Assembly (NCBI GenBank): GCA_025362255.1
Contig: JANYGY010000163.1
Span: 1-18,260 of the forward strand
DNA from: Planctomycetales bacterium
GTDB lineage: Bacteria; Planctomycetota; UBA11346
DNA length: 18,260 nt
Reading direction: 5' to 3'
Shown here: positions 6,814-14,243 of the stretch, piece by piece
Position numbering within the stretch: the stretch's first letter is position 1
How the letters are laid out: each line of letters starts with the position of its first letter
Notes under the pieces: generated by a model
What the model was told of the DNA's origin: nothing
What the model saw: only the letters and a program-made list of their open reading frames with translations
The model's database searches: none
Translations under genes and position numbers: made by a program

Positions 6814-8871
6814 ATGAAGTCAATCCTGGGCACTCTTTCGCTGGTGATCGGTTTTTTCATAGTCGGCTCCTTAGCAAGAGCAGAAGAGTTGGCTCTTGAG
6901 CCTTGGCTGCCACGACAACTCGCTGACTGGCCTGCATTGGTGACCGAAATCAAGGAATACGCAGGCTCTTTCAACGATGCCCAGCGCCAGTCTAAATCAG
7001 ATGTTTATTATCAGATTCTTCCTGACGAAAAAACCGATATGGGGTTCCGGAATTATGGCGTTATCCATCCTTCACCGCCCAAGGAGGTACAAGCAAGTGA
7101 TGTGATTTCATATCGCATCTGGGTATGCAGTGGGAATAACAGCGGTGGATGTGGCTCCATCATTTTCTGGCGAGCATTGAAACTGGGCGCGGCCGGGGGA
7201 TGCATCATTGCGCCGCTCCGCGGCAGATCCGGTGCGACTATTTATCCCGGCCTGGCCGGCTTGGGTCCAAAGATCGAAGCAGAGGCGCTCTCTCGGCAGG
7301 ACTTGGTGGACACGTGGTCATATCGCACCTTCGATCTCACTGCGCATGATCAAGTTTATGTAGCGTCATGGATTCGCACAAACGATCGCGCGCGAGTCCG
7401 CGATGATTCCGAACCCGACAAAAGTCTGCTGATGCCGGCTCGCATTGGAGACCTTGGGTGGCTGAAGGGTCCCCCGGCATCATTGGTGCCGCCCCTTGTT
7501 CCCTCAATTGCTCCGGATGCGTATGCTCGCCGCATCGCGGTGCATGCTGCCGTCCAAAGAGCCCTGTCATGTCTTCGCTGGGGCATCCCTTCGCGCGCCT
7601 TGGTCATAAGCAAAATTGATGAAAATAGCCTGGCGAAATCTTGCGGAATCCAGCCAGGCGACATGCCCATAGCGGTCAACAATACCACCTTCGTAACGCG
7701 TACGCGATTTAATACTTTAGTGAATGCTGTACCCCCTGGAGAACTGACCCTGAAAATGGCACGTTACGGATCAGTGGTTGAATCACGATCCATCGGTAAA
7801 GGCGGTCTCGGCATCGAAGTCCATCCGGCTCCACCGGATCCTGGACTTGCGGTCTTAGGGGAGGTGGCAGAGATTGACAAAAATCTGGTCATTGATGCGG
7901 CGGCAGCGATGTATGCCTTGGACTGCCCAGATATTGCTGCTGAGGGATTACGCAGACTTGAGAATCATCTGCCCAAAATGCACCTCGCGTTCATTCGCGC
8001 GTGGCAGGCGGCGTCAGCTGGTGATTTCGGCCTAGCAGATGCCTTGCTGGCAGATCAGACCGATCGCCCCACATCGTACCTGACCTACGAAATCCAGTCT
8101 TTCAAGGTGGCAAATCGCGATCGATCAGCACGTTTCCTGTGGGCAAGGCCCGACCTTGGAGAGTCACCGGACGCTGCCGGCCTCATCCGTCGTCTAATAA
8201 ACTCGGCCCCTGAAAACGAGCGGTTTCTCCTGTTCGAGGGGAAAGTCGCGTCGACTTTATTTCCGCTCAACGGGGTTGATGCATTCAACATCAACGATCC
8301 GGCCACCAGACTCGTACAGGCAAGCGGGGGTAGCCTGGTGTCGACACCAAGCGATCGCCAACAATGGGCCTCATTCGCTGCTATTCCTGAGCGCATGGAA
8401 ATGAGCTGGGACTTCACCATTGCGCCGGTGATCCGTACGCCGGCGGATTCCGATTTCGCCCCGCCGACGCCTTATTTCTCGATCGAGTTTCAGACGGTTT
8501 CCGCACGGTTGACAACTTCAGCCGGGCTGGGGCAGGTCCGCATTCATCCCAATGGTCTGGTGTCGTGCATTGCGCCAAGAACCATCCCGGAAGACCTATT
8601 CGATCAACGAGAGTGCGAGCCAGTTCCAGTCACCGTGGCGTTTGACGGAGTTACGTACAATTCAGTGCGCATCGTCAGACTTTCACAGTGCGTCAGAATT
8701 GAAATCAACGGTCAGTTCGTCATGCAAGGCTTCCTGCCGTTGACCAATCCTCCGGACACCCCCAATGCCCAAACCATCGGATTGAACTTCGTTGCCCAAG
8801 ATGTGGTCTACACTTTCAAGAATGGGCGGGTGTTCAAAACCAAGGATCCGACTGCCAAAAGTAACTTCTAG
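6814..8871 (+). CDS. Secreted PDZ-domain protein with ConA/LamG-like C-terminus, paralog 2
   Basis: 685-aa tandem paralog of the upstream gene, with the same domain order and function likewise unknown. The signal peptide is clear (residues 1-23, ending ARA before EE). The unknown N-domain begins with LEPWLPRQLADW and includes IIFWRALKLGAAGG, matching IQIWRALHKGAAGA in paralog 1. The PDZ-like core is GIQPGDMPIAVNNTTF (278-293). The helical segment begins near DPGLAVLGEVAEIDKNL, and the C-domain ends in YTFKNGRVFKTKDPTAKSNF, which differs from paralog 1 at only a few positions. The ATG at 6814 is preceded by an A-rich stretch (AAAGAAAAAATG) with no strong Shine-Dalgarno. A 3-codon ORF (6806-6817) overlaps the start codon. 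The 76-base gap suggests co-transcription with paralog 1. Divergence is concentrated in the N-terminal half, which suggests a shared partner at the C-terminus and a variable one at the N-terminus (inference). Confidence 0.85.
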   Translation: MKSILGTLSLVIGFFIVGSLARAEELALEPWLPRQLADWPALVTEIKEYAGSFNDAQRQSKSDVYYQILPDEKTDMGFRNYGVIHPSPPKEVQASDVISYRIWVCSGNNSGGCGSIIFWRALKLGAAGGCIIAPLRGRSGATIYPGLAGLGPKIEAEALSRQDLVDTWSYRTFDLTAHDQVYVASWIRTNDRARVRDDSEPDKSLLMPARIGDLGWLKGPPASLVPPLVPSIAPDAYARRIAVHAAVQRALSCLRWGIPSRALVISKIDENSLAKSCGIQPGDMPIAVNNTTFVTRTRFNTLVNAVPPGELTLKMARYGSVVESRSIGKGGLGIEVHPAPPDPGLAVLGEVAEIDKNLVIDAAAAMYALDCPDIAAEGLRRLENHLPKMHLAFIRAWQAASAGDFGLADALLADQTDRPTSYLTYEIQSFKVANRDRSARFLWARPDLGESPDAAGLIRRLINSAPENERFLLFEGKVASTLFPLNGVDAFNINDPATRLVQASGGSLVSTPSDRQQWASFAAIPERMEMSWDFTIAPVIRTPADSDFAPPTPYFSIEFQTVSARLTTSAGLGQVRIHPNGLVSCIAPRTIPEDLFDQRECEPVPVTVAFDGVTYNSVRIVRLSQCVRIEINGQFVMQGFLPLTNPPDTPNAQTIGLNFVAQDVVYTFKNGRVFKTKDPTAKSNF

Positions 8872-9004
8872 TACACCTGTCTGAATGCGACCCGCCGTAA
8901 TCAACTATCGAATTCAACGTGGCGCCTCAATCAATTGGGAACTCACCTGCGTTTGTCGAGTCGATGAACTGTCTGATGTATCTTAATGATCCGAGAAAAG
9001 CCAG

Positions 9005-9436
9005 TCAGCAAACAAAGGTCGCCATTTGACGAGTCAACTCTCGCTTGGTCAGCGTGCTGGTGGCAACGCCCATGGTCAGTGTGTACCAGTCATTAGAGGT
9101 ACCTGAGACCTCTAAACCATTGTCGCGCAAGAACACCAGCGCGGCGAACAATCCGATGCGTTTGTTGCCGTCGCAGAACGGATGGTTCGCCGTGAGATGA
9201 AACAAATAGGCTGCCGCCTGGTCGGTGCGGGTCGGGTGGATGAGTACGCCAAAAGCGGTCATTCGTGGCTGGGCCACGGCGGCCTCTAAGGCGCCAATGT
9301 TGAGGACTCCGGGGTCACCTCCGAAACGAGCAATGAGGTCGTGATGCAGGGCGATCACATCTTCAACCGAGAGATAACGCGCCTCGGGTTCGCCTTGGCC
9401 GTCATAAGGAAGTGGAGATTCTCGAACCTTCGCCAT
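9005..9436 (-). CDS. doc: Doc/Fic-family toxin (death-on-curing type)
   Basis: A Fic-fold enzyme expected to modify a protein with a nucleotide-derived group; P1 Doc phosphorylates EF-Tu. The conserved segment HPFCDGNKR lies at residues 85-93 of the 143-aa form, followed by IGLFAALVFL. The Lys in GNKR, where AMP-transferring Fic proteins have Gly (GNGR), places it with Doc-type proteins, although Doc itself has DANKR and this one has DGNKR. The N-terminal LSVEDVIALHHDLI and GVLNIGALEAAVAQP segments are typical of the family. Translation could start at GTG 9439 or, as chosen here, ATG 9436, which shares one base with the antitoxin stop (TGATG) and implies translational coupling. No inhibitory Fic helix is visible in the protein, so inhibition should come from the neighbouring antitoxin. 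Confidence 0.9.
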   Translation of the reverse strand: MAKVRESPLPYDGQGEPEARYLSVEDVIALHHDLIARFGGDPGVLNIGALEAAVAQPRMTAFGVLIHPTRTDQAAAYLFHLTANHPFCDGNKRIGLFAALVFLRDNGLEVSGTSNDWYTLTMGVATSTLTKRELTRQMATFVC

Positions 9437-9666
9437 CACGGATTAGCCAAGCGAACAAAGGCATCATTGAAGCGATCCATCACTTCAGTGCCGATGCGGG
9501 TCAATTCCTTGCGCCGCGCCGCGCCATGAGCCGGGCGGATTAGCAGTGTGTCGCCTTGGACCTGCAACTCGACCTCGCCGCGTTCACCGACCCCGATGAG
9601 TTCAAGCAGAGTCTTGTCCAAGATCAGGGCTTGGCTGTTGCCGACTTTAGAGAGGGATTTGATCAT
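9436..9666 (-). CDS. AbrB/MazE-type (SpoVT-AbrB) antitoxin
   Basis: 76-aa partner of the Doc-type toxin. The N-terminal half (MIKSLSKVGNSQALILDKTLLELIGVGERGEVELQ pattern, residues 1-36) is a swapped-hairpin AbrB DNA-binding domain: a K-x-G-N-S-x-A core, then G-V-G-E-R and the alternating V-E-L-Q-V strands, followed by LLIRPA. The C-terminal tail (about 48-76: charged, then helical RFNDAFVRLANP) would be the toxin-neutralising part. The ATG at 9666 has GGAG 8 bases upstream. The stop overlaps the toxin start by one base. Such antitoxins normally bind their own promoter; three GGTT-led repeats at 9701-9730 are candidate sites. An AbrB-type partner in place of Phd is a variant pairing for Doc. 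Confidence 0.88.
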   Translation of the reverse strand: MIKSLSKVGNSQALILDKTLLELIGVGERGEVELQVQGDTLLIRPAHGAARRKELTRIGTEVMDRFNDAFVRLANP

Positions 9667-9700
9667 GATCGCGACTCCGGGGGTATGGATGGAGTATTGG

Positions 9701-9730
9701 GGTTATAACGAGGTTACAACTGGTTATGGG
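9701..9730. promoter_or_regulatory. Three 9-bp repeats upstream of the antitoxin, candidate operator
   Basis: GGTTATAAC (9701-9709), GGTTACAAC (9712-9720) and GGTTATGGG (9722-9730) recur at 11- and 10-base spacing, roughly one DNA turn. The first contains the palindrome GTTATAAC. They lie 35-64 bases upstream of the antitoxin ATG in the 70-base gap after the large gene, where an autoregulated toxin-antitoxin promoter would sit. TTATAAC-like text on the minus strand could also serve as a -10 element, but I find no matching -35. Function is inferred. Confidence 0.35.
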
Positions 9731-9736
9731 TTGGCC

Positions 9737-12700
9737 TCACACCTCGGGCAATGCCGCCACCGGTGCGAGTCCGATGGTGCCCCGCACCTGATCGAGATAG
9801 GCGGAGGATTGGGCGCGGGTGAGTTGCCGTTGGGCGTAGCTCAGGCGGTCGCGGATGGCCAGGCGATCGACCACGACCGCGTGGCTGCCGCGCGCGATGT
9901 ACAGCTCGAGGGTCGTGACGTGACGTTTCCAGAGGGCGATGTCGTGGGTCTGTTTCCGTTCGAGACGGGCGCGGTACCACGGCGCGTTGATCACGGCCTC
10001 GCGGGCGAACATGCTGCGAAATTCGGGCGAGCTGACCGTTAGTCCGCGATGGGAGCCGGTGGCCATGATGTCGAGGAGGGCGAGCAGCGGAGGGCTGGCT
10101 TCGCGGGCCGCGCCGTGGTCGAGATACTGCTGGGCGCACTGCTGTTGCGCCTCGCAGATGTTGTGCACGCCGTCGACGAAGACCGCCAGATCCTGGGTCT
10201 CTGGGCGCAGCATCGCTTCATCGAAAACGGTTGCCGGATTGTCGAAGACCTTGCCGAAGAAGGTGTGCACGAAGCGCGGGGTGATGCGGTAGCCGAGCCG
10301 ACTGGCCAGCACCAATTTTCCGTCATGGGTGAAATCAGCGAGGGCTTCGAGGTGCCCTTCGGCGATGAGGAACTTGGCGCTGCGCTGATGCCCAGGGATG
10401 CGCGCCCAGATCTCGGGGATCAGCAGGCTGATGTCGTGATCAACGCGGATGTGCGGGCCGATGCAGCCCGCCGAGGTGGTGAATCCGTCGTAGCCGCAGA
10501 GCACCATCGACAGCAAGGCATTGTCGAGGTCGGCGAACGCGGTGAGCGCGTTGAATGGTCCCTTGGTCAGCGCGCCTTCGCTGCCCGCGCCAGTGGTCGA
10601 GGGCGATTTCCCGGTCAGGGAACTGGCGAATTCCATGAACAGTTCCGGCAATTCCAGATAATGGATCGGCCCGTGCACCGCGAGCGGCCGCACCCCGGAT
10701 TTGGCCTCGGGCGGATTGTTGCGCCGCCCCGGCAGCACCGCATCGACCGCGAAGACCACCGGTTCGGACATCGGCACCCGGCGCAGCAATCGCGCGCCGA
10801 GATGCGCGAGGTAAGTCCCGCGGGCGTCGATCAGATCCGGCCGCTCTTGCAAGTATCGGGGATTCTTGGTCGGCTTGCCGTCAACAATCCGCGGATGGGC
10901 CGAGGACACCACGAAGCTGCCCGCGGGCGCCCCGGCGGCGGCTTCGATGCACGCGCGCATCGGCGCCGTCCAGCGCGCGAAGCCGATCGCATCATCGACC
11001 AGCTCGCGCGCGTCGGCCGGCGTCAACGGCGCGAAGTTGGAGATGAACACGCTGGGGGCGACCGCTCCGGCGAGGTCCGCTTCGGCCTGCTGATCCTGTC
11101 CGCGATGGATCGCGTCATCGGGGCGTTGAAACAATCGCTGCTCGCAATTGTCGATCAGCTTGACGCTGGGAAATGCCGCTGCCTGCGCGCTGAGCCGGCC
11201 GAGCTGGGCGGCAGGCACCACGGTCGACGCCGAGATGTCATCTTCCATCTGCACCTTGTCGGCGGCGATGAAATCCTGACGTAATTTATAGGTCCGCCAC
11301 GCGCCATCGTCATCCAGCCCGATGCGCAGATAGCTGGCCAGCAGCGGTCGATCGTCGAATTTGAGCTGATGGCCCGGGCTGCCGTTGACGATGTCGACGG
11401 TGAAATGGCTACGCCAACCGCCTTCGCCCCACGCTGGCTGGGCAAAGCGTTTGATCACGAAGAGCAAGGTCAGGATGCGCGTCGGCACCGTGCGCAGCCA
11501 GGCGTTGTAAGCCGGCATGAATTCGGTCGGACTGGGCGTGAACAATTTGATCACGCTGCCGAGACTGCGGTCGGCGGAAAGGATCGCGCGTGATCGGCGG
11601 TCGGTGCGCGCGGCGTAATCGGGGCGGAATTCCGGCTTGAAACGATCGCTGAAATCGCGCTCAAGCAGTACCGCGACCTGATCCAGATCGGCGGTCAGAT
11701 CGTTGACGTACAACGGACCATAATGGATCACGTCGCCGATCGATTTAGAAATCTCGGACTTTCCGCCACCGGATACCGTGCACGGCTTGTGGCAGAATGT
11801 CCCTTCGGATTCGGTGCCGACGAGCCGCCAGCTCGCGCCGCCGGGATGCCGCTCAAGGCGGACCTTAAAGCCCGACGGCAGCACGTAGCTGTAGCCGACG
11901 CGCAAGCGGATGTGGCGCTCGACCGCGGCCCCGTCGAGCGTCTGGGTCCACGCCACGCGCTGCTCGCGCAACGAAATCCGCACATCATCGGGGACGAAGA
12001 TGATCGTGGGATGGACAAGGTCGATCCCGTAGCCTTCGGGCTGCACCGTCATCAAGGCCGCGTAGTCGCGCACCACGTCAGCCCAGGTCGCGCCGTTGCG
12101 TGAGGTGCTCGACTCGGCGCGGAATTCTTCGCCGAGCGAATAGCTGGGAAAGGCCAGGGCGCCGCCGGCGTGCTCTTCTTCGGCGGCGCCGTAGAGATTC
12201 GCCGCGTAGCTGATCTGGGTCTTCACCTCTTTTTTGCAGTAGCCGAAATAGTTGTCGGCGATCAGCGTGACCATCACTCCTTGCGCCGTGCGGCAGGTGA
12301 TCTTGAAGGCCACTCCGTCGTTATAGCACTCGTCGTCGCGATCGTAGCACATGCGGTCGCGCTGCTGGCGCTCGGTCGCGGTACTGCGCGGCGGCAGGCC
12401 GAGTTCCTTCTTGGTCAACGCTGTCAGATGCGGGGCGAGGATCATGCAGCCGCTGTGGCCGGTCCAGTGTTCGACATCCAAAGCCGCATCGCTTTCCGGC
12501 AGATGCGGATTGCCGGCATTGCCGAAAATGGATTCGACGAAATCGAGATTCGACACCAAAGCGCCGGGGGCGAACAACCGGATCTCCATCGACTGACGAG
12601 GCGTCGCGAGCAGCGGATCGCTGGCCGGAACCGCCGGGCGCACCGTCGGGCGGATCAGCAGCGAGACCAAGCCGTGCGCCGGTTGCGCGCGCTTGGCGGT

Positions 12701-13225
12701 ATAGGGCAAAGCCGTCGAATCCGCCGGCGGATTCACGGCGGCGGCAAACAGCCGCGCAAAGACGACCTTGGGCACCGCGCGCTTGTCGCCGGGAATCGGC
12801 AGGCCGCCTTCGGCGATATGAAACGTGCCGACCGTGGTCCGGCGATCAGATTTCGGATTGTGCAATACGCCCTGGGCGACACGAAAAGACTGCAGCAGAT
12901 CGGTGTGGTACTCGTCCGATTCGGCGGGCAGGCTGACCAGCCGCGCCAGGCCGAGATGATCCAACATGAAGGATTGTTCAGGCAGGCGCGGAATGCCGGC
13001 TTCGGCAGCGACGTCGGCAAAATGAGCGTCGAGAAAATCCTGGATGCGCCGATCCGGCGGACACAGATAGCCTTCGAGCAGCCGCGAGCGTTCGCGATAA
13101 CTTTCAATTAGATCGCGGACCACCGGCAGAAAACTCCCTTTGGTCAACGCCCCTTCGTATCCATTGGCAGCGAGTTTGACCTCTAGGTACTGCAGGAGTT
13201 GGGAGGGGTCGACGGCGATGGTCAT
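9737..13225 (-). CDS. PPi-type phosphoenolpyruvate carboxykinase-like protein (1162 aa)
   Basis: I assign this by size and motifs to the large PPi-PEPCK family, known from Entamoeba and Propionibacterium (about 1150 aa), which converts oxaloacetate + PPi to PEP + CO2 + phosphate and the reverse. The open frame extends to a GTG at 13300. I choose the ATG at 13225 because GGAG lies 6 bases upstream and the protein then begins MTIAVDPSQLLQYLE; the ATG at 13255 lacks a good ribosome site. Numbered from 13225, notable segments are MCYDRDDECYNDG (292-304), NYFGYCKKEVKTQ (325-337) and the P-loop-like SGGGKSEISKS (485-495), equivalent to the kinase-1a loop of PEPCKs. There is no signal peptide or membrane segment, so it is cytoplasmic. 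The octapeptide EGALTKG plus S/P occurs near both ends. The assignment rests on recalled family features, not a search; the alternative is an uncharacterised conserved protein of the same size. Confidence 0.75.
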   Translation of the reverse strand: MTIAVDPSQLLQYLEVKLAANGYEGALTKGSFLPVVRDLIESYRERSRLLEGYLCPPDRRIQDFLDAHFADVAAEAGIPRLPEQSFMLDHLGLARLVSLPAESDEYHTDLLQSFRVAQGVLHNPKSDRRTTVGTFHIAEGGLPIPGDKRAVPKVVFARLFAAAVNPPADSTALPYTAKRAQPAHGLVSLLIRPTVRPAVPASDPLLATPRQSMEIRLFAPGALVSNLDFVESIFGNAGNPHLPESDAALDVEHWTGHSGCMILAPHLTALTKKELGLPPRSTATERQQRDRMCYDRDDECYNDGVAFKITCRTAQGVMVTLIADNYFGYCKKEVKTQISYAANLYGAAEEEHAGGALAFPSYSLGEEFRAESSTSRNGATWADVVRDYAALMTVQPEGYGIDLVHPTIIFVPDDVRISLREQRVAWTQTLDGAAVERHIRLRVGYSYVLPSGFKVRLERHPGGASWRLVGTESEGTFCHKPCTVSGGGKSEISKSIGDVIHYGPLYVNDLTADLDQVAVLLERDFSDRFKPEFRPDYAARTDRRSRAILSADRSLGSVIKLFTPSPTEFMPAYNAWLRTVPTRILTLLFVIKRFAQPAWGEGGWRSHFTVDIVNGSPGHQLKFDDRPLLASYLRIGLDDDGAWRTYKLRQDFIAADKVQMEDDISASTVVPAAQLGRLSAQAAAFPSVKLIDNCEQRLFQRPDDAIHRGQDQQAEADLAGAVAPSVFISNFAPLTPADARELVDDAIGFARWTAPMRACIEAAAGAPAGSFVVSSAHPRIVDGKPTKNPRYLQERPDLIDARGTYLAHLGARLLRRVPMSEPVVFAVDAVLPGRRNNPPEAKSGVRPLAVHGPIHYLELPELFMEFASSLTGKSPSTTGAGSEGALTKGPFNALTAFADLDNALLSMVLCGYDGFTTSAGCIGPHIRVDHDISLLIPEIWARIPGHQRSAKFLIAEGHLEALADFTHDGKLVLASRLGYRITPRFVHTFFGKVFDNPATVFDEAMLRPETQDLAVFVDGVHNICEAQQQCAQQYLDHGAAREASPPLLALLDIMATGSHRGLTVSSPEFRSMFAREAVINAPWYRARLERKQTHDIALWKRHVTTLELYIARGSHAVVVDRLAIRDRLSYAQRQLTRAQSSAYLDQVRGTIGLAPVAALPEV

Positions 13226-13424
13226 GGCGAGCTCCAAGAGATGAGTGTCGGTCATCTGCCCATCAAACAATTCGCGAGGCCAGGGGCCGCAGTGCTGCAC
13301 CGCGCGGCATTACCGGGAATTTCTCCCCGCAGCGCGAATGGGCACCTGGCGGACGGCAAGGGATGCGATCCACAGAGATCAGTCTGCCGATCGAGCCTCG
13401 GACTTCATGCAGAATCGATGCAGA

Positions 13425-14186
13425 TCACGTGAGGTCGATCGACACCGGGCAGTGATCGCTGCCGAGGATCTGCGGATGGATCTGGGTGTCGGCAACCCGA
13501 TCCACGAGATCGGGAGTGACCGTCGCGTAGTCGATCCGCCAACCGATGTTGCGCGCCCGCGCGCCGCCCCAGTTGGTCCACCACGTGTAGGCACCGGTGG
13601 CGGTCGGATTGCGTTCGCGGAAAACATCACGGTGGCCAAGAGCGAGAAAACGCGCCATCCACGCGCGCTCATCTGGCAGATAGCCGGCGTTCTTCTCATT
13701 TTCTTTTGGCCGCGCCAAGTCGATCGGTTGATGCGCGATGTTGTAATCGCCCACCAGCAGCACCTGCCGACCAGCGGCACGCAGCTCTGCGAGGTAGACC
13801 TCAAGGCGGGCGCAAAAGCCGAGTTTGTAACCGAGCCGTTTGCCGAGTTCCTGTGAATTGGGGAAATACGCGCTGACGATCACCAAGGTCCCAAACCGCA
13901 CTGCCAACACCCGCCCTTCGCGGTCATACTCGGGATCGCCAAGGCCGACGATGATCTCGTCAGGGCGATCGCGGGTGAGGATCGCGACCGAGGAATAGCC
14001 GGGTTTTTCCGCCGAATGCCAAGCGCTGTGCCAGCCATCGGGTTTCGCCAATTCTGGAATTTGATGCTCTTGCGCCTTGGTTTCCTGAAGGCAGATGACC
14101 TCGGCCCCGGGCAGGGTCGTCCACGGCAGGAGATTTTTTTTGGCGACCGAACGGATGCCGTTGATGTTCCAGCTATAGCATTTCAT
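13425..14186 (-). CDS. xth: Exodeoxyribonuclease III (AP endonuclease)
   Basis: Mg-dependent exonuclease III/AP endonuclease of the exonuclease-endonuclease-phosphatase fold, acting in base excision repair by cutting at abasic sites and trimming 3' ends. The 253-aa length fits the ExoA/XthA family. All signature positions are present: WNINGIR (6-12, N7), LQETK (33-37, metal ligand E35), SAYFPN (105-110, Y107), GDYNIAH (146-152, D147 and N149), the WRIDY segment (216-220, D219) and GSDHCPV (242-248, D244 and H245). The ATG at 14186 is the natural start because MKCYSWNING is the family N-terminus; the Shine-Dalgarno is weak. It follows the nitroreductase-like gene by 57 bases and probably shares its transcript. 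The 199 bases between it and the PEPCK-like start hold no gene or clear terminator. Confidence 0.96.
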   Translation of the reverse strand: MKCYSWNINGIRSVAKKNLLPWTTLPGAEVICLQETKAQEHQIPELAKPDGWHSAWHSAEKPGYSSVAILTRDRPDEIIVGLGDPEYDREGRVLAVRFGTLVIVSAYFPNSQELGKRLGYKLGFCARLEVYLAELRAAGRQVLLVGDYNIAHQPIDLARPKENEKNAGYLPDERAWMARFLALGHRDVFRERNPTATGAYTWWTNWGGARARNIGWRIDYATVTPDLVDRVADTQIHPQILGSDHCPVSIDLT

Positions 14187-14243
14187 GGCGCGGATTTTCT
14201 CGTGGGTGACGATGGCATTTTGGCTTCGACGTTTCCTTCCGAC

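Noticed and set aside
8872..9004. Convergent gap between paralog 2 and the toxin gene searched for a bidirectional terminator
   Set aside because: Only short palindromes such as CAATCAATTG; no stem with a T-run on either strand.
10049..11284. 411-codon plus-strand open frame (and 12170-13111) opposite the large minus-strand gene
   Set aside because: Low-complexity Arg/Gly/Ala text with no domain pattern, lying antisense to a motif-bearing 1162-aa protein.
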